64,000 bases of DNA from Myxococcales bacterium (GTDB taxonomy: Bacteria > Myxococcota_A > Polyangia > Haliangiales > Haliangiaceae): the NCBI GenBank assembly GCA_016706545.1, contig JADJJK010000023.1:1-64000 (forward strand), in the 5' to 3' direction. Both the position numbers and the translations under genes were made by a program. Positions 13,604 to 23,877 of the stretch are shown here, in pieces. Under the pieces are notes generated by a model, which saw nothing but the letters and a program-made list of their open reading frames with translations, made no database searches and was not told the origin of the DNA. The first letter of the stretch is position 1; each line of letters starts with the position of its first letter.

Positions 13604-15223
13604 ATGGTGGTCCGCCGTCTTCCCCTGCTCGTCGCCGCGTGGCTCGCTACATGGCTGGTCGCGTGGTCGCAGCCCGCCTGGGCAGGACCCCGGGGAGATA
13701 TCCAGAAGCGGCTGGCGGCCGCCATGGAGAGCTACGACCTGCTCGAGTACGAGACCGCTCGCAAGCTGCTGGTGTCCGCGCTGGAGATCGCCAAGGAAGG
13801 TCGCCTGGAGGCCGATCCGCTGGTGGCTCGCATTCACCTGAACCTGGGCATCGTCTACTTCGCCGGCTTGCAGGACAAGGCCGCGGCGCGGCGCGCGTTC
13901 ATCGAGGCGGTCACCATCGATCCCAAGATCGCGCTCGACGTGGCCTACAAGACGCCAGACATGTCCACGTTGCTCGAGACCGTGCGCGCCGCCACGGCCG
14001 GCGCGGGAGGCGCCGCGGGAGGCAAGGACCCGCCGCCCAGGGACGATCGCGGCAAGCCGCCTGGAGATCCGGGGGCGGCAGGGGCGGCGGGGGTGGATTG
14101 CTTCACCATCTCCGGCCTGAGGCACCGCCTGGTCGAGAGCGCGCCGCGCAACGCGCCGCTGCGCATCGCGGCGTCGCTGGGTGGCGACATCCAGGCGCAG
14201 CGAGTCTCGGTGTTCTTTCGCGCGGTCCGCGCTGCGGAGTTCCAGGAGCTGGCGCTCAACCGGGACCGTGAATGTACGTACACCGGGACCATTCCGGCCG
14301 GCGCCATGAAGGGCGACTTGCTCTATTACTACGTCGCTGCGCTGACCAAGGCCGGCCAGGTGGTGGCGTCCAGCGGCGCGCCCGGGGCCCCCAACCTCAT
14401 CGAGCTCAGCGATCGCGGCGCCGAGCCCGGCCCGGTGATCGATCGCAGCGGCGACGGCCGGCGCGATGGCTCCAGCGACGGGCGCGATGGCCGGGACGAC
14501 GGCCGAGCTGGCCGGGACGACGGCCGAGCTGGCCGGGACGACGGCCGGGATGGCCGAGACGACGGCCGGGACGGCCGGGGCAAAGAGCCCGGCGGCGCGC
14601 AGTTCCGCGGCGATGACCGTGCGCCACAAGGGGCGCTCGTCGAGCGCGGCGGGCCACCAGGTCGCAAGGCCAAGCGCGGCAAGCTCTCGCTGGCGCTGGG
14701 CGCCGCGACAGGCGTGGGCTACGTGACCGGCGAGACCGAGCAGCTCCGCAACGAGGTCAAGTGCTGCCTCGCCCCGGGCTGGTTCACGCTGTCCGCGGAG
14801 GTCGGGTACGCCGTGTCCGCTCGCCTGACCCTGGCCGGCCTTTTGCGGCTGGGCTTCCCGGTCGGCGCCAACATCGACGGCCACTCGCCGCTCGGGCCGG
14901 CGGCGTTGGTGCGCGCGCGCTACGCGCTGTCCGCTTCGCCAAGCTCGCTCTATCTCGGCGCCCTGCTCGGCGGCGGCATCATCCGCAACACGCTCAAGCT
15001 CAGCGACACCATGGATCCAGAGATGGACACCGACGTCGTCGCGCTGGGGCCGCTGTTGGCGGGACCCAGCGTCGGGTACATCGCCGCGCTCGGTCCGCGG
15101 TTTCGGCTGCACCTGGACCTGTCCGCGATCATGGGCATCCCGGTGGTCTCGGACCTGGGAACCTCGCGGCTCAACTTCGGCGTGCAGGTGGACGCCACCG
15201 TGGGCGTGGGCGTGCATTTCTAG
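13604..15223 (+). CDS. TPR-containing envelope protein with C-terminal beta-barrel-like domain
   Basis: About 539 residues. A signal peptide covers residues 1-28. A TPR-like region spans about 35-130 (H-L-N-L-G-I-V-Y-F). A middle beta domain covers 165-265 (Ig/CARDB-like). A highly charged linker of tandem D-G-R-D-D-G-R-A-G-R type repeats is at about 285-340. The C-terminal 170 residues alternate hydrophobic strands and end in an aromatic residue (V-H-F), typical of outer membrane barrels. Third gene of the envelope operon, 30 nt after the OmpA gene. A TTG at 13586 is an alternative start, but the ATG gives a clean signal peptide. Confidence 0.72.
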   Translation: MVVRRLPLLVAAWLATWLVAWSQPAWAGPRGDIQKRLAAAMESYDLLEYETARKLLVSALEIAKEGRLEADPLVARIHLNLGIVYFAGLQDKAAARRAFIEAVTIDPKIALDVAYKTPDMSTLLETVRAATAGAGGAAGGKDPPPRDDRGKPPGDPGAAGAAGVDCFTISGLRHRLVESAPRNAPLRIAASLGGDIQAQRVSVFFRAVRAAEFQELALNRDRECTYTGTIPAGAMKGDLLYYYVAALTKAGQVVASSGAPGAPNLIELSDRGAEPGPVIDRSGDGRRDGSSDGRDGRDDGRAGRDDGRAGRDDGRDGRDDGRDGRGKEPGGAQFRGDDRAPQGALVERGGPPGRKAKRGKLSLALGAATGVGYVTGETEQLRNEVKCCLAPGWFTLSAEVGYAVSARLTLAGLLRLGFPVGANIDGHSPLGPAALVRARYALSASPSSLYLGALLGGGIIRNTLKLSDTMDPEMDTDVVALGPLLAGPSVGYIAALGPRFRLHLDLSAIMGIPVVSDLGTSRLNFGVQVDATVGVGVHF

Positions 15224-15225
15224 CA

Positions 15226-15271
15226 GGGCGCCGCGAAAGGCGAGCCTCGCGCCCTCGCGCGGTGTTTTTTT
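15226..15271 (+). terminator. Probable intrinsic terminator of the envelope operon
   Basis: GGGCGC (15226) pairs with GCGCCC (15249-15254), and a run of seven T (15265-15271) follows. It lies just after the TPR/barrel gene stop. Confidence 0.5.
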
Positions 15272-15295
15272 GACGCTCCGCTGAGCCTTTCCCGC

Positions 15296-15301
15296 TATAT
15301 C
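15296..15301 (+). promoter_or_regulatory. -10 box for cyaY
   Basis: TATATC ends 6 nt before the ATG at 15308. It is another case of a -10 placed for leaderless transcription. Confidence 0.45.
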
Positions 15302-15307
15302 GCCTGG

Positions 15308-15667
15308 ATGCCTCACCCTGCAGATTCTCACGGTGGCAGCGCGCCCGTGCATGACGAAGCCGCGTTCGACGCAGCGGCGCGCGCGGAGCTGCGCGTGATC
15401 GAAGACGCGCTGGCCGAGGTGGACCCTGACGACGTCGACCTGACCACCAGCGACGGCATCCTGCGCCTGGAGTTGCGAGACCGCACCCGCGTGGTGATCA
15501 ACAGCCATCGCGCCGCGCGGCAGATCTGGATGGCCGCGGTCTCCACGGCCTGGCACTTCGATCTGGACGCCGATGGTCGCTGGCGCGCCAGGCGCACCGG
15601 CGAGGAGCTGCGCCAGGCGCTGGTGCGCCTGGTCGCCGAGCGCATCGGCGTGACGCTGCCGTTGTAA
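15308..15667 (+). CDS. cyaY: Frataxin homologue CyaY, iron-sulfur cluster assembly regulator
   Basis: Cytoplasmic frataxin, which binds iron and tunes the IscS/IscU cluster assembly machinery. It is 119 residues. The family pattern is visible: an acidic first helix (A-L-A-E-V-D-P-D-D-V-D), the strand G-I-L-R-L-E-L, then the R-V-V-I-N-S-H-R-A-A-R-Q-I-W-M-A core and W-H-F-D. A His/Ser-rich N-terminal extension of about 20 residues is not part of the fold. The isc/suf genes are not nearby. The TerB-like gene follows 18 nt later and is probably co-transcribed. Confidence 0.85.
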   Translation: MPHPADSHGGSAPVHDEAAFDAAARAELRVIEDALAEVDPDDVDLTTSDGILRLELRDRTRVVINSHRAARQIWMAAVSTAWHFDLDADGRWRARRTGEELRQALVRLVAERIGVTLPL

Positions 15668-15685
15668 GGACCCATCGTCGGCGAT

Positions 15686-16066
15686 ATGGTCACGACCATG
15701 GCCGAGTCGCAGATGTTGACCGTGATCCGAGTGTGGGCTGCCATCGCCTGGGCAGACGGCGTGATCGCGCCCGCCGAAGCTGACGGGTTCCGGCGCCTGA
15801 TCGACGCGGCCACGCTCAGCGACGATGAGCGCGCGCTCGCGCGCAGCTTTCTGCTGGAGAAGGTGGAGCTCACGGAGGCCACCCTCGATCACCTGAGCAA
15901 CGACGCTCGCGCCGGCATCTACCGCGCCGCGTGTCGCATGGCGCTGGTCGACAGCGAGGTCGCCCCCGCCGAGCGCGCGCTGCTAGAGCGGCTGCGCAGC
16001 AAGCTCGCGATCCCGGGGGACGTCGCCAAGCAGCTCGAGGCGCAGGTCCCGGGCTTCTCTCGCTGA
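15686..16066 (+). CDS. TerB-like (tellurite resistance/DUF533-type) helical protein
   Basis: All-helical protein of 126 residues in the TerB superfamily. It has the family pattern of an early W-A-D-G-V-I-A-P-A-E motif and a repeat later (A-L-V-D-S-E-V-A-P-A-E), each with acidic residues that bind metal in some members. Its cellular role is unclear; TerB proteins are membrane-associated scaffold or metal sensors. The M at 15698 (fifth codon) is an alternative start, with TATGGT ending 7 nt before it. No other ter genes are present. Confidence 0.75.
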   Translation: MVTTMAESQMLTVIRVWAAIAWADGVIAPAEADGFRRLIDAATLSDDERALARSFLLEKVELTEATLDHLSNDARAGIYRAACRMALVDSEVAPAERALLERLRSKLAIPGDVAKQLEAQVPGFSR

Positions 16067-16133
16067 TTCAGGCGCTCGTCGGCGGGCTCGTCGGGCTCGG
16101 GCTCGTCGTGCTCAGGGCTCGTCGGGCCTTGGG

Positions 16134-16445
16134 CTATCGCCAGGAGCCGAGCTCGGCGTCGAGGATGTCACAGGCCAGGGCGATGCACTCGTCGCATATC
16201 GAGGCCGCGCCGCGGCCAAGGAGCTTGCGGACCACGTGCTCGGCCTTGTTGCACCACGCGCACACCCCCGGGCTGGTCATCGGCTGGCCCTCAGGCGGCG
16301 CAGGCGCGAACGCCTCCATCGCCGCCACCCTGAACTCGCCGGTGTTGCTCACCTCCAGCGACGCGCCCAGCGACTGGTGACACGGCTGGCACACCATGAT
16401 CAACTCCCCGCCATCGAGCGCTTCTGCACACAGCGGACACCTCAT
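16134..16445 (-). CDS. Small protein with ClpX-type zinc finger
   Basis: Protein of 103 residues with two putative zinc sites. The first is C3-x2-C6 with C19-x2-C22-H23. The second is C62-x2-C65 and C84-x2-C87, which matches the ClpX N-terminal zinc-binding domain (I-C-D-E-C-I-A-L-A-C-D-I). There is no AAA module, so this is a stand-alone adaptor-like protein. Such domains dimerise and recruit substrates in ClpX; a role in protein recruitment is inference. The ATG at 16445 is chosen because the upstream 18 residues are basic and unlike the rest. Confidence 0.68.
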   Translation of the reverse strand: MRCPLCAEALDGGELIMVCQPCHQSLGASLEVSNTGEFRVAAMEAFAPAPPEGQPMTSPGVCAWCNKAEHVVRKLLGRGAASICDECIALACDILDAELGSWR

Positions 16446-16495
16446 GACCGCATCATTGCCCGAGCCGCGGCGCAGAGGGAAGGACGGTCTTGCGG

Positions 16496-17302
16496 TCATG
16501 TCCCCCTTCGGTGTCGAGCGCCGACGGCGCGCGCGCGGTACTCCGCAGCGTACGCGGTCTCTCCCTTCCTGCTCCAGGCCTCGGCCAGGTCCTCACAGCG
16601 CTCCGCCTCGAGCGGCGCCGGCAGCTCCGCCATGCGGTGTAGCTCGTCGAGCGCCTTGATCGCGGCGTCCACCTTGCCGTGGGCGAGCAGCGCGAGCCCA
16701 TGGGTGTGCCGGATCCCAGGCACGTCGGGGCGCAGCGCCACCGCCGCCTGCGCCAGCTCCAGCGCCTCGTCGAGCCCTTGCCCCTGACGCAGCCGGGCGT
16801 AGGCGCGGTTGTTGAGCCAGGCGGCGCGGGCGTCGGCGTCCAGCTCGTCCACGCTGCACCGCGCCAGATAGCCCTCTGCGGCGGCGTGGTCGCCGCGCGC
16901 CAGCGCCACCGCGGCCAGCGACAGCTCGGCGTGGATCCGCCGCTGGCGCAGCCAGGCCAGCTTGGCGAGCGCCCGGTAGCGCCGGTGCGCTGCGGTCAAG
17001 TCGCCGCGGACGAAGGCCGCGTGGGCCCACCCCGGCAGCAGAAAGCGCACCGCCTGCAGGAGCAGCCCCACGGTCGCGAACGCCAGGATGCCGGCGGCGC
17101 GCCCGGCCACCGCCGCGGCCACCGCGGTGGGCAGCAGCACCGCCGTGATCGCGGCCGCCCGTCCGCCCCACTCGCGGTCCCGGTCGCCGTCCGTGCGGCC
17201 CGGGCCGCCAGGGCGACCCAGATCGCCCAGGTCGCCGACGGCCGGCGGCGCCGCCGCGGGGCCCTCCGGCGCGCGGACCTGCGGGAGCGTCATGTCGCGC
17301 AT
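16496..17302 (-). CDS. Membrane-anchored TPR protein, unknown role
   Basis: About 268 residues. After a Gly/Pro/Asp-rich N-terminus comes a hydrophobic region at about 50-90 (two short membrane segments). Several TPR-like helix pairs follow (R-Y-R-A-L-A-K-L-A-W, A-W-L-N-N-R-A-Y-A-R-L-R-Q-G, and H-T-H-G-L-A-L-L-A-H-G-K-V-D-A-A). The C-terminal soluble part likely mediates protein contacts in the cytoplasm. The ATG at 17302 avoids overlap with divergent miaB; starts at 17395 or 17527 would overlap it. Confidence 0.65.
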   Translation of the reverse strand: MRDMTLPQVRAPEGPAAAPPAVGDLGDLGRPGGPGRTDGDRDREWGGRAAAITAVLLPTAVAAAVAGRAAGILAFATVGLLLQAVRFLLPGWAHAAFVRGDLTAAHRRYRALAKLAWLRQRRIHAELSLAAVALARGDHAAAEGYLARCSVDELDADARAAWLNNRAYARLRQGQGLDEALELAQAAVALRPDVPGIRHTHGLALLAHGKVDAAIKALDELHRMAELPAPLEAERCEDLAEAWSRKGETAYAAEYRARAVGARHRRGT

Positions 17303-17393
17303 GATGCCACGCCGGCGCTCGCCAAAGGTGCGCCTTTTCCTCGGCGGACCGCCGTGGTAGTTGTGGCGCACGCGGCTATCACCGCGCCCCGCC

Positions 17394-18993
<1,600 letters not shown>

Positions 18994-18996
18994 CCG

Positions 18997-19015
18997 CTCG
19001 CGGGGCAGCCCCGAG
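18997..19015 (+). terminator. Small GC hairpin after miaB
   Basis: CTCGCGGGG, loop CAG, CCCCGAG. It is a compact stem without a T-run, only a weak terminator candidate. Confidence 0.3.
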
Positions 19016-19102
19016 AATGGAAGAAGTTCCGGCACCTGGCGCGGGCAGGGCCTGTCAGCAGGTCCCTGCAACCAAAGGCAAGCCCGGCCCCACTTGCTGG
19101 AA

Positions 19103-20140
19103 ATGATGTCATGCAAGCTCGCACGATTGGCTGCGCTCGCAGGGGTCTCGCTCCTTACGAGCTGCGGGATGGACAACGGAGGGGCCGACCCGGAGCTGGT
19201 ACAGGTTCGCGGGCGAGTCGTCGACTTCGTCACCGGACAGCCGGTGGCTGGCGAGGCCACCTTGGGGACCTCCGGGCTGGCGGTCAGCCCGCAGGTCACC
19301 GTGCAGGGGGCCGCGTTCTCGATCCCCGAGGTGCCCGCCAACTCCGTGTTTCATGTGGAGGCCTCGGTGCCTCCAGACTACGCACCCACCACGGCTGGCG
19401 TCACCGTGATCGATGCCGATCTGGCCACTGACGTGCCCGCGGTGTCCAGGGCGTTGCTGAGCCAGGCCGGCGCCGCGTTTGGCGTCACGCCAACTCCCGG
19501 GCGCGGCATGTTGCTCATCCAGCTCGTCAACGACGCTGGCCAACCGCGCGCCGGGATCGCCGCGTCAAGCCTGGCCTTCTACGGCGATCTGGATGCCAGG
19601 GGGCCGTTCTTTCTCAGCGAGGCGCTGGTGCCCTCTGCTGGCGTCGCGGCCACGGCCGCCAAGGGGTGGGCGATGTACCTTGAGATCGATCCGGCGCTGG
19701 TTGGCTTGCGCGCCGCGGCGGGCGCCAACTTGACCATCGACATGCCGGAGTCTCCGGTGTCGGCGGGCGGCGTGACCGTGGTGCGCGCCACCGTCACCGA
19801 CGGCCCGGTGGTGGCCCCCAAGAACGTCTCGTTCTCTCAGACGGTGATGCCCATCTTCCAGAAGCGCGGCTGCAACGCCTGCCACGCCGCGGGCAAGGGC
19901 CCAGGGCGCCAGCAAGGCGGGCTCACCCTCAACGACGATCCGGCCAAGGTGTATCGCGAGCTGGTGGAAGAGAAGGTGGGCCGCGTCAACGTCGCCATGC
20001 CGGACCGCAGCACCGTCTTGACCTATCCCTCGCGCGAGACCCCGCCGGATGGGCACCCCAACGTGACCTTCACCAGCCCCGCTGATCCGGACTATCAGAA
20101 GATCCGCGCCTGGATCGCCGAGGGCGCCAAGGAGAACTAG
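19103..20140 (+). CDS. Lipoprotein with single c-type haem motif (CxxCH)
   Basis: Lipoprotein of 345 residues. The signal peptide ends in a lipobox-like L-L-T-S-C. Residues 30-110 and 120-230 look like beta-sandwich (carboxypeptidase-regulatory/Ig-like) domains. A C-terminal segment carries G-C-N-A-C-H near residue 255, followed by a long loop and a Met in V-A-M-P-D-R, which fits a cytochrome c-like fold with possible His/Met ligation. Similar domains occur in secreted myxobacterial lipoproteins of unknown role. Its stop overlaps the convergent ychJ stop by 4 nt. Confidence 0.72.
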   Translation: MMSCKLARLAALAGVSLLTSCGMDNGGADPELVQVRGRVVDFVTGQPVAGEATLGTSGLAVSPQVTVQGAAFSIPEVPANSVFHVEASVPPDYAPTTAGVTVIDADLATDVPAVSRALLSQAGAAFGVTPTPGRGMLLIQLVNDAGQPRAGIAASSLAFYGDLDARGPFFLSEALVPSAGVAATAAKGWAMYLEIDPALVGLRAAAGANLTIDMPESPVSAGGVTVVRATVTDGPVVAPKNVSFSQTVMPIFQKRGCNACHAAGKGPGRQQGGLTLNDDPAKVYRELVEEKVGRVNVAMPDRSTVLTYPSRETPPDGHPNVTFTSPADPDYQKIRAWIAEGAKEN

Positions 20141-20640
20141 CCGGCCGCGCCGTGGCAACGCTTGTACTTGCGACCGCTGCCGCACGCACAGGGCTCGTTG
20201 GGCCCCGGCGCGGCCACCTTGCGCACCGGCTCTCGGCGGGCCTGCCCGTCGAGATAGTACCAGCGGCCGTCGAGCTTGCGGAACCGCGAGCGTTCACGCT
20301 GCGCAAAGGGCGCGCCGCGGGTCACGCCGCGGGCGATGAACTCGACGATCCCGGTCGCGTCGGTGGCGCCGCCGTCGACCACGTCCAGGATGTCCAGACC
20401 CTGCCACTGGGTCTCACGCGACCACGCCTCGGTGGCGGCCACGTCGACCTGCGCGCGCGAGGTCTCGTCGTGGGTGGCCACCAGGTAGTCGATCTCGCCC
20501 ACCACGTACGCGGTGTAGCGCGAGCGCATCAGCGCCTGCGCGGTCGGGGCCGCGCTGCCGGCGAGATACGGTGCGCAGCACTCGCCATAGGGCTCGCCGG
20601 TGCCGCAAGGGCAGAGCGCCCGAGGATCTGGCCGCGTCAT
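20137..20640 (-). CDS. YchJ family SEC-C motif protein
   Basis: Protein of 167 residues with a SEC-C zinc motif at each end: C-P-C-G-x8-C-C near the N-terminus and C-A-C-G-S-G-R-K-Y-K-R-C-H at the C-terminus. Between them is the YchJ NTF2-like domain (R-S-R-Y-T-A-Y-V-V-G, W-Y-Y-L-D-G). SEC-C motifs bind zinc and often mediate protein contacts, for example with SecB or the ribosome; the exact role of YchJ is unknown. The ATG overlaps the stop of the methionine S-methyltransferase gene (ATGA), so the two are translationally coupled. Confidence 0.85.
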   Translation of the reverse strand: MTRPDPRALCPCGTGEPYGECCAPYLAGSAAPTAQALMRSRYTAYVVGEIDYLVATHDETSRAQVDVAATEAWSRETQWQGLDILDVVDGGATDATGIVEFIARGVTRGAPFAQRERSRFRKLDGRWYYLDGQARREPVRKVAAPGPNEPCACGSGRKYKRCHGAAG

Positions 20641-23600
20641 ACGCCACCATCCTTGCGCGGCGTCGCCAGGCGAGCCAGCGCCTCACGCAAGACGGCCTCT
20701 GGCAGCGAGAAGCAGGCGCGGAAGTGTCGCGTGGCGCCAGACCAGCTCGGCGTGTTGAAGCGCACCCTGGCGGTCGCCTCGCGCTCCAGCACGAACGCCT
20801 CGGCGTCGGCGATCTCGGCAGGCGGCTCGACCAGCAGGAACAGGCCGCCGGTGTCGGCCTTGTTCACGCCGTAGCCCAGGCGGGCGAGCCCGTCGGCGAG
20901 CAGGTCGCGGCGCTGGCGCAAGGTGGCGCGCATGTGGCGCAGCTCGCCGCGGTCTTGCAGGTGGCGCGACAGGACGGCCTGGGTCGCCACCTGCACGTGC
21001 AGCGGCATGGGATCCAGGCGCAACGCCTCGATCGCCGCGATCCACGCGGTGTCGGCGCTGGCCGCGAAGCCGACGCGCAGGCCCCCGGCGGCGAACTCCT
21101 TGGACAGCCCGGCGAGCACCAGCACGCTCTGGCGCTGGGCGGCGTCGAGGCCGCCCAGGCGATCTTCGCGGCGGCCGTCGGGGCGGCCCAGCTCCGCGAG
21201 CTGTCCGAAGATCTCGTCGAGGATCACCCGCGCGCCGTGCTGCGCCGCGCGCGCGATGAGGCGCGTCAGCGCGGCCGGCTCACAGGCCTGGCCGCTGGGG
21301 TTGCCGGGGTTCGCGACGATCAGCACGTCGAGGTCGGCGGGCAGGCTCGCCTCGTCGAGCTGGAAGCCGGGCGCCGTCACGTCGAGGTAGCACAGCGTGG
21401 CGCCCAGGGCGTGCAGCATGGCCGGCACCACCGGCCAGCCCACCCTGGCGATGCCCACGCGCAGCGGGCGTCCTCGTCGCCGGGTCTCGGCCAGGAGCGC
21501 GTCGAAGAGCAGCGGCGTGACGCCCTGGCCCAGCACCACCTGCTCCGGCGTCAGCTCCGGCAGGCTGGTGCTCTGCAGGTAGCGCAGCGCGGCGTCGCGC
21601 GCGTGGAGCGCGCTGCCCGCGGTGTGGGGCGGCAGCAAGAAGCCCTCCAGGATCCCGGCGACCAGCGACTTGGGCATGGGTAGGGCGTTCTCGCCGTAGT
21701 CGAGCCGCAGCACGTCTGGCGCAGGCTCCGGTCGCGCGAACACCGGCAGCTTCGCGATCTGCGCGAGCTGCGGCATCAGGCGCGGGCCAGGCCGAGGCGA
21801 GGGGCCGGCGACGCTGGAGGTCCAGCCCGCGCCGACGCGAAAGGTCAAGAGCTCATCGAACAGCGACTCGTAGTAGGCCTGGTGGAACACCGAGATCCGC
21901 GAGTAGGTGACCTCCGCGGTGAGGCCGAGCGCCGACAGCAGCGCGTGATGGCGGCACAAGAGCAGCGCGAGCTCGACCTCCGGGAAGGCCTGGCTATGGA
22001 TGAGCCCGATCATCACCGCCAGGTGCGCGCTGGCCGGGTGCTCGGCGAGGAACGCCAGCATCGGGTTCTCGCCGGGCCGGGCGGTGATCGCGAACGAGCC
22101 AGAGTCGTCGAGGACGAGCAGCACGTCGTGGGCCTGGCACTGCGCGAGCAGCCGGCCCCAGGTGTCCGCGGCGTGCCGGGTGGCCCCGGTGGGCGCGACG
22201 ATGAGCAGGCGCGGCAGGAGCACCGGCAGCAGCTCGGCGAGCTCCGCCGCGTCGTCATGCACCCAGACCACCTCTGCGCCGTGCTTGGCGAGCGCGGCGG
22301 CGAGCGCGGGCCTGAGCTGATGGCTGACCGCCACCCGGTCTCCGGGCGCCACCATGGCCACCAGCGCGCCAAAGACCAGGCTCGCGCGCGACGGCCCAAC
22401 GAACACCTCCGAGGCGGCCAGCGACACGCCATGGAACTTGGCCAGGAAGCCGGTGACCCGCTGCCGGAACCCCAGATCGCCGTGCTCGTGCGGGTACGGA
22501 GCGACCGGATCGTGGACGAAGCGCTCGGCCAGCACCGTGACGAAGCGAAGCTGCTCGTCGGTGGCGCGCGAGAGGTCGACCCGCTCCCAGAGATCCGAGA
22601 GCCGCAGCGACTCCAGCGCCAGCGCCAGCGGCAACAGCGCCTCGGACTGCGGTCGCCCCTCGACCACGAACAGCTCGTGATAGATCGGCAGCTTCGCGGT
22701 GCGCGCCAGCGACGCCAGCGCGGCGGAGATGGACTCGCGCGAGTGGCGGTGCAGGTAGAACGAGAAGGGCTGACCGGCGCGCCGCTCCAGCTCCACCAGC
22801 GGCGCGATGTCGGTGTCCTCGGCCTGCTCGATCCGCGCGCGCCAGAGGACATCGTGGTGATAGCCGCGGCGCTCGAACATGCGCGACAGCACGGCCTCGC
22901 CGGGGCGGGACGCCAGGTTCAGGATGACCTGGCCGCCTGGGTCGAGCACGGTCAGCGCGTCGCGCAGCGCGCGCGCGTTGAGCCCGAGCCCGAACGCATC
23001 CTCCACCAGCCCCTGCGCGATGGCGTAGTTCGAGAGGTCGTAGAGGCCCTGCTGGCTGTCGGTGTCTGCGCTGGACGCGATCACCTGGGGGATGCAGCCG
23101 ATCACGAAGTCCGCGCGCCGCTTCTGCGCGCGCAGCTCGGTGAGCAGATCCGAGGTGGTGGCGGAGAAGCGGTCATAGAGCCGGTCGGCCTGCGGGCTGC
23201 CGTCTTCGTGGTAGCCGTTGAGCAAGGCGTTGAGCCGGGCGATCTGCACCGCCTGCGGGTTGAGATCCACGCCGATGATCTGGCTCAGCTGCGTCAGGCG
23301 CAAGAGCACCAGGGAGATCCAGCCGCTGCCCACCCCCAGCTCGATCATCCGCTTGCCCCGATACTCGCGCATCGACTTGCGGAGGAGCCCCTCGAGGAAG
23401 GTGGTGCCCCAGGCCTCCGGCGCGAACACCGACGGGATGAGCAGGAGCCGCAGCGGCGCGACCCGCTCGCCCAGGCGGATCTCGCTGGCGAACGCCGACA
23501 TCGCGGCGTGCTTCTCGCCACCGACCAGCCTGGCGAAGACCAGGTGCAGCACCTTGGCCAGCTCGCCCTGCGGCGCGGCCTGCGCCCAGCCGCCGAGGAG

Positions 23601-23681
23601 CTGCAGCGGGTCCGCGCTGGCGAGCACCGCCAGCGCGAGCTGCTCGGGCCCGTGCGTTGCGTCGAAGGAGGTCGCGTGCAT
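20637..23681 (-). CDS. Plant-type methionine S-methyltransferase (methyltransferase plus PLP-aminotransferase-like domains)
   Basis: Likely makes S-methylmethionine from methionine and SAM (EC 2.1.1.12). At 1,014 residues it matches the length and architecture of plant MMT. The N-terminal class I methyltransferase has motif I E-L-G-V-G-S-G at 114-120 and G-C-I-P-Q-V at 195-200. The following S-N-Y-A, V-E-D-A-F-G-L-G-L and E-R-R-G-Y segments closely resemble the plant enzyme. Two PLP fold-type I-like regions follow (about 400-600 and 660-1,010); the second has N-P-G-N-P-S-G-Q and K861 in G-L-S-K-E-F at the Schiff-base position. The start has a TATACT box 7 nt upstream. It is coupled to ychJ. 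Substrate is inferred from similarity only. Confidence 0.82.
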   Translation of the reverse strand: MHATSFDATHGPEQLALAVLASADPLQLLGGWAQAAPQGELAKVLHLVFARLVGGEKHAAMSAFASEIRLGERVAPLRLLLIPSVFAPEAWGTTFLEGLLRKSMREYRGKRMIELGVGSGWISLVLLRLTQLSQIIGVDLNPQAVQIARLNALLNGYHEDGSPQADRLYDRFSATTSDLLTELRAQKRRADFVIGCIPQVIASSADTDSQQGLYDLSNYAIAQGLVEDAFGLGLNARALRDALTVLDPGGQVILNLASRPGEAVLSRMFERRGYHHDVLWRARIEQAEDTDIAPLVELERRAGQPFSFYLHRHSRESISAALASLARTAKLPIYHELFVVEGRPQSEALLPLALALESLRLSDLWERVDLSRATDEQLRFVTVLAERFVHDPVAPYPHEHGDLGFRQRVTGFLAKFHGVSLAASEVFVGPSRASLVFGALVAMVAPGDRVAVSHQLRPALAAALAKHGAEVVWVHDDAAELAELLPVLLPRLLIVAPTGATRHAADTWGRLLAQCQAHDVLLVLDDSGSFAITARPGENPMLAFLAEHPASAHLAVMIGLIHSQAFPEVELALLLCRHHALLSALGLTAEVTYSRISVFHQAYYESLFDELLTFRVGAGWTSSVAGPSPRPGPRLMPQLAQIAKLPVFARPEPAPDVLRLDYGENALPMPKSLVAGILEGFLLPPHTAGSALHARDAALRYLQSTSLPELTPEQVVLGQGVTPLLFDALLAETRRRGRPLRVGIARVGWPVVPAMLHALGATLCYLDVTAPGFQLDEASLPADLDVLIVANPGNPSGQACEPAALTRLIARAAQHGARVILDEIFGQLAELGRPDGRREDRLGGLDAAQRQSVLVLAGLSKEFAAGGLRVGFAASADTAWIAAIEALRLDPMPLHVQVATQAVLSRHLQDRGELRHMRATLRQRRDLLADGLARLGYGVNKADTGGLFLLVEPPAEIADAEAFVLEREATARVRFNTPSWSGATRHFRACFSLPEAVLREALARLATPRKDGGV

Positions 23682-23688
23682 GTGAGCG

Positions 23689-23694
23689 AGTATA
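23689..23694 (-). promoter_or_regulatory. -10 box for the methionine S-methyltransferase gene
   Basis: TATACT ends 7 nt before the ATG at 23681. CTTGGT, 15 nt upstream of it, is a possible -35. No SAM riboswitch is seen. Confidence 0.5.
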
Positions 23695-23830
23695 CGCAGA
23701 CGCGGGCTCACCAAGGGCAGGGTGCCGACCGAGGTGCCGGCAGTTTCGGTGCAGAGAAAGCAGGAGCGCGACGACCAAGGTCGGGTCTCGCCTGGTGCAG
23801 GTGCGCGCTCGTCGCCAGCGGGCTCACACC

Positions 23831-23870
23831 GGGCGCAGGCCGGGCGCAGGCCGGGCGCAGGCCGGGCGCA
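23831..23870. repeat. 11-bp tandem repeat, 3.6 copies
   Basis: The unit GGGCGCAGGCC is repeated without error in the 196-nt gap between pilS and the methionine S-methyltransferase gene. Confidence 0.8.
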
Positions 23871-23877
23871 CCGTGGC

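Noticed and set aside
23682..23877. SAM riboswitch before the methionine S-methyltransferase gene
   Set aside because: The -10 box sits 7 nt before the start codon, so there is no leader to fold, and no riboswitch core is seen.
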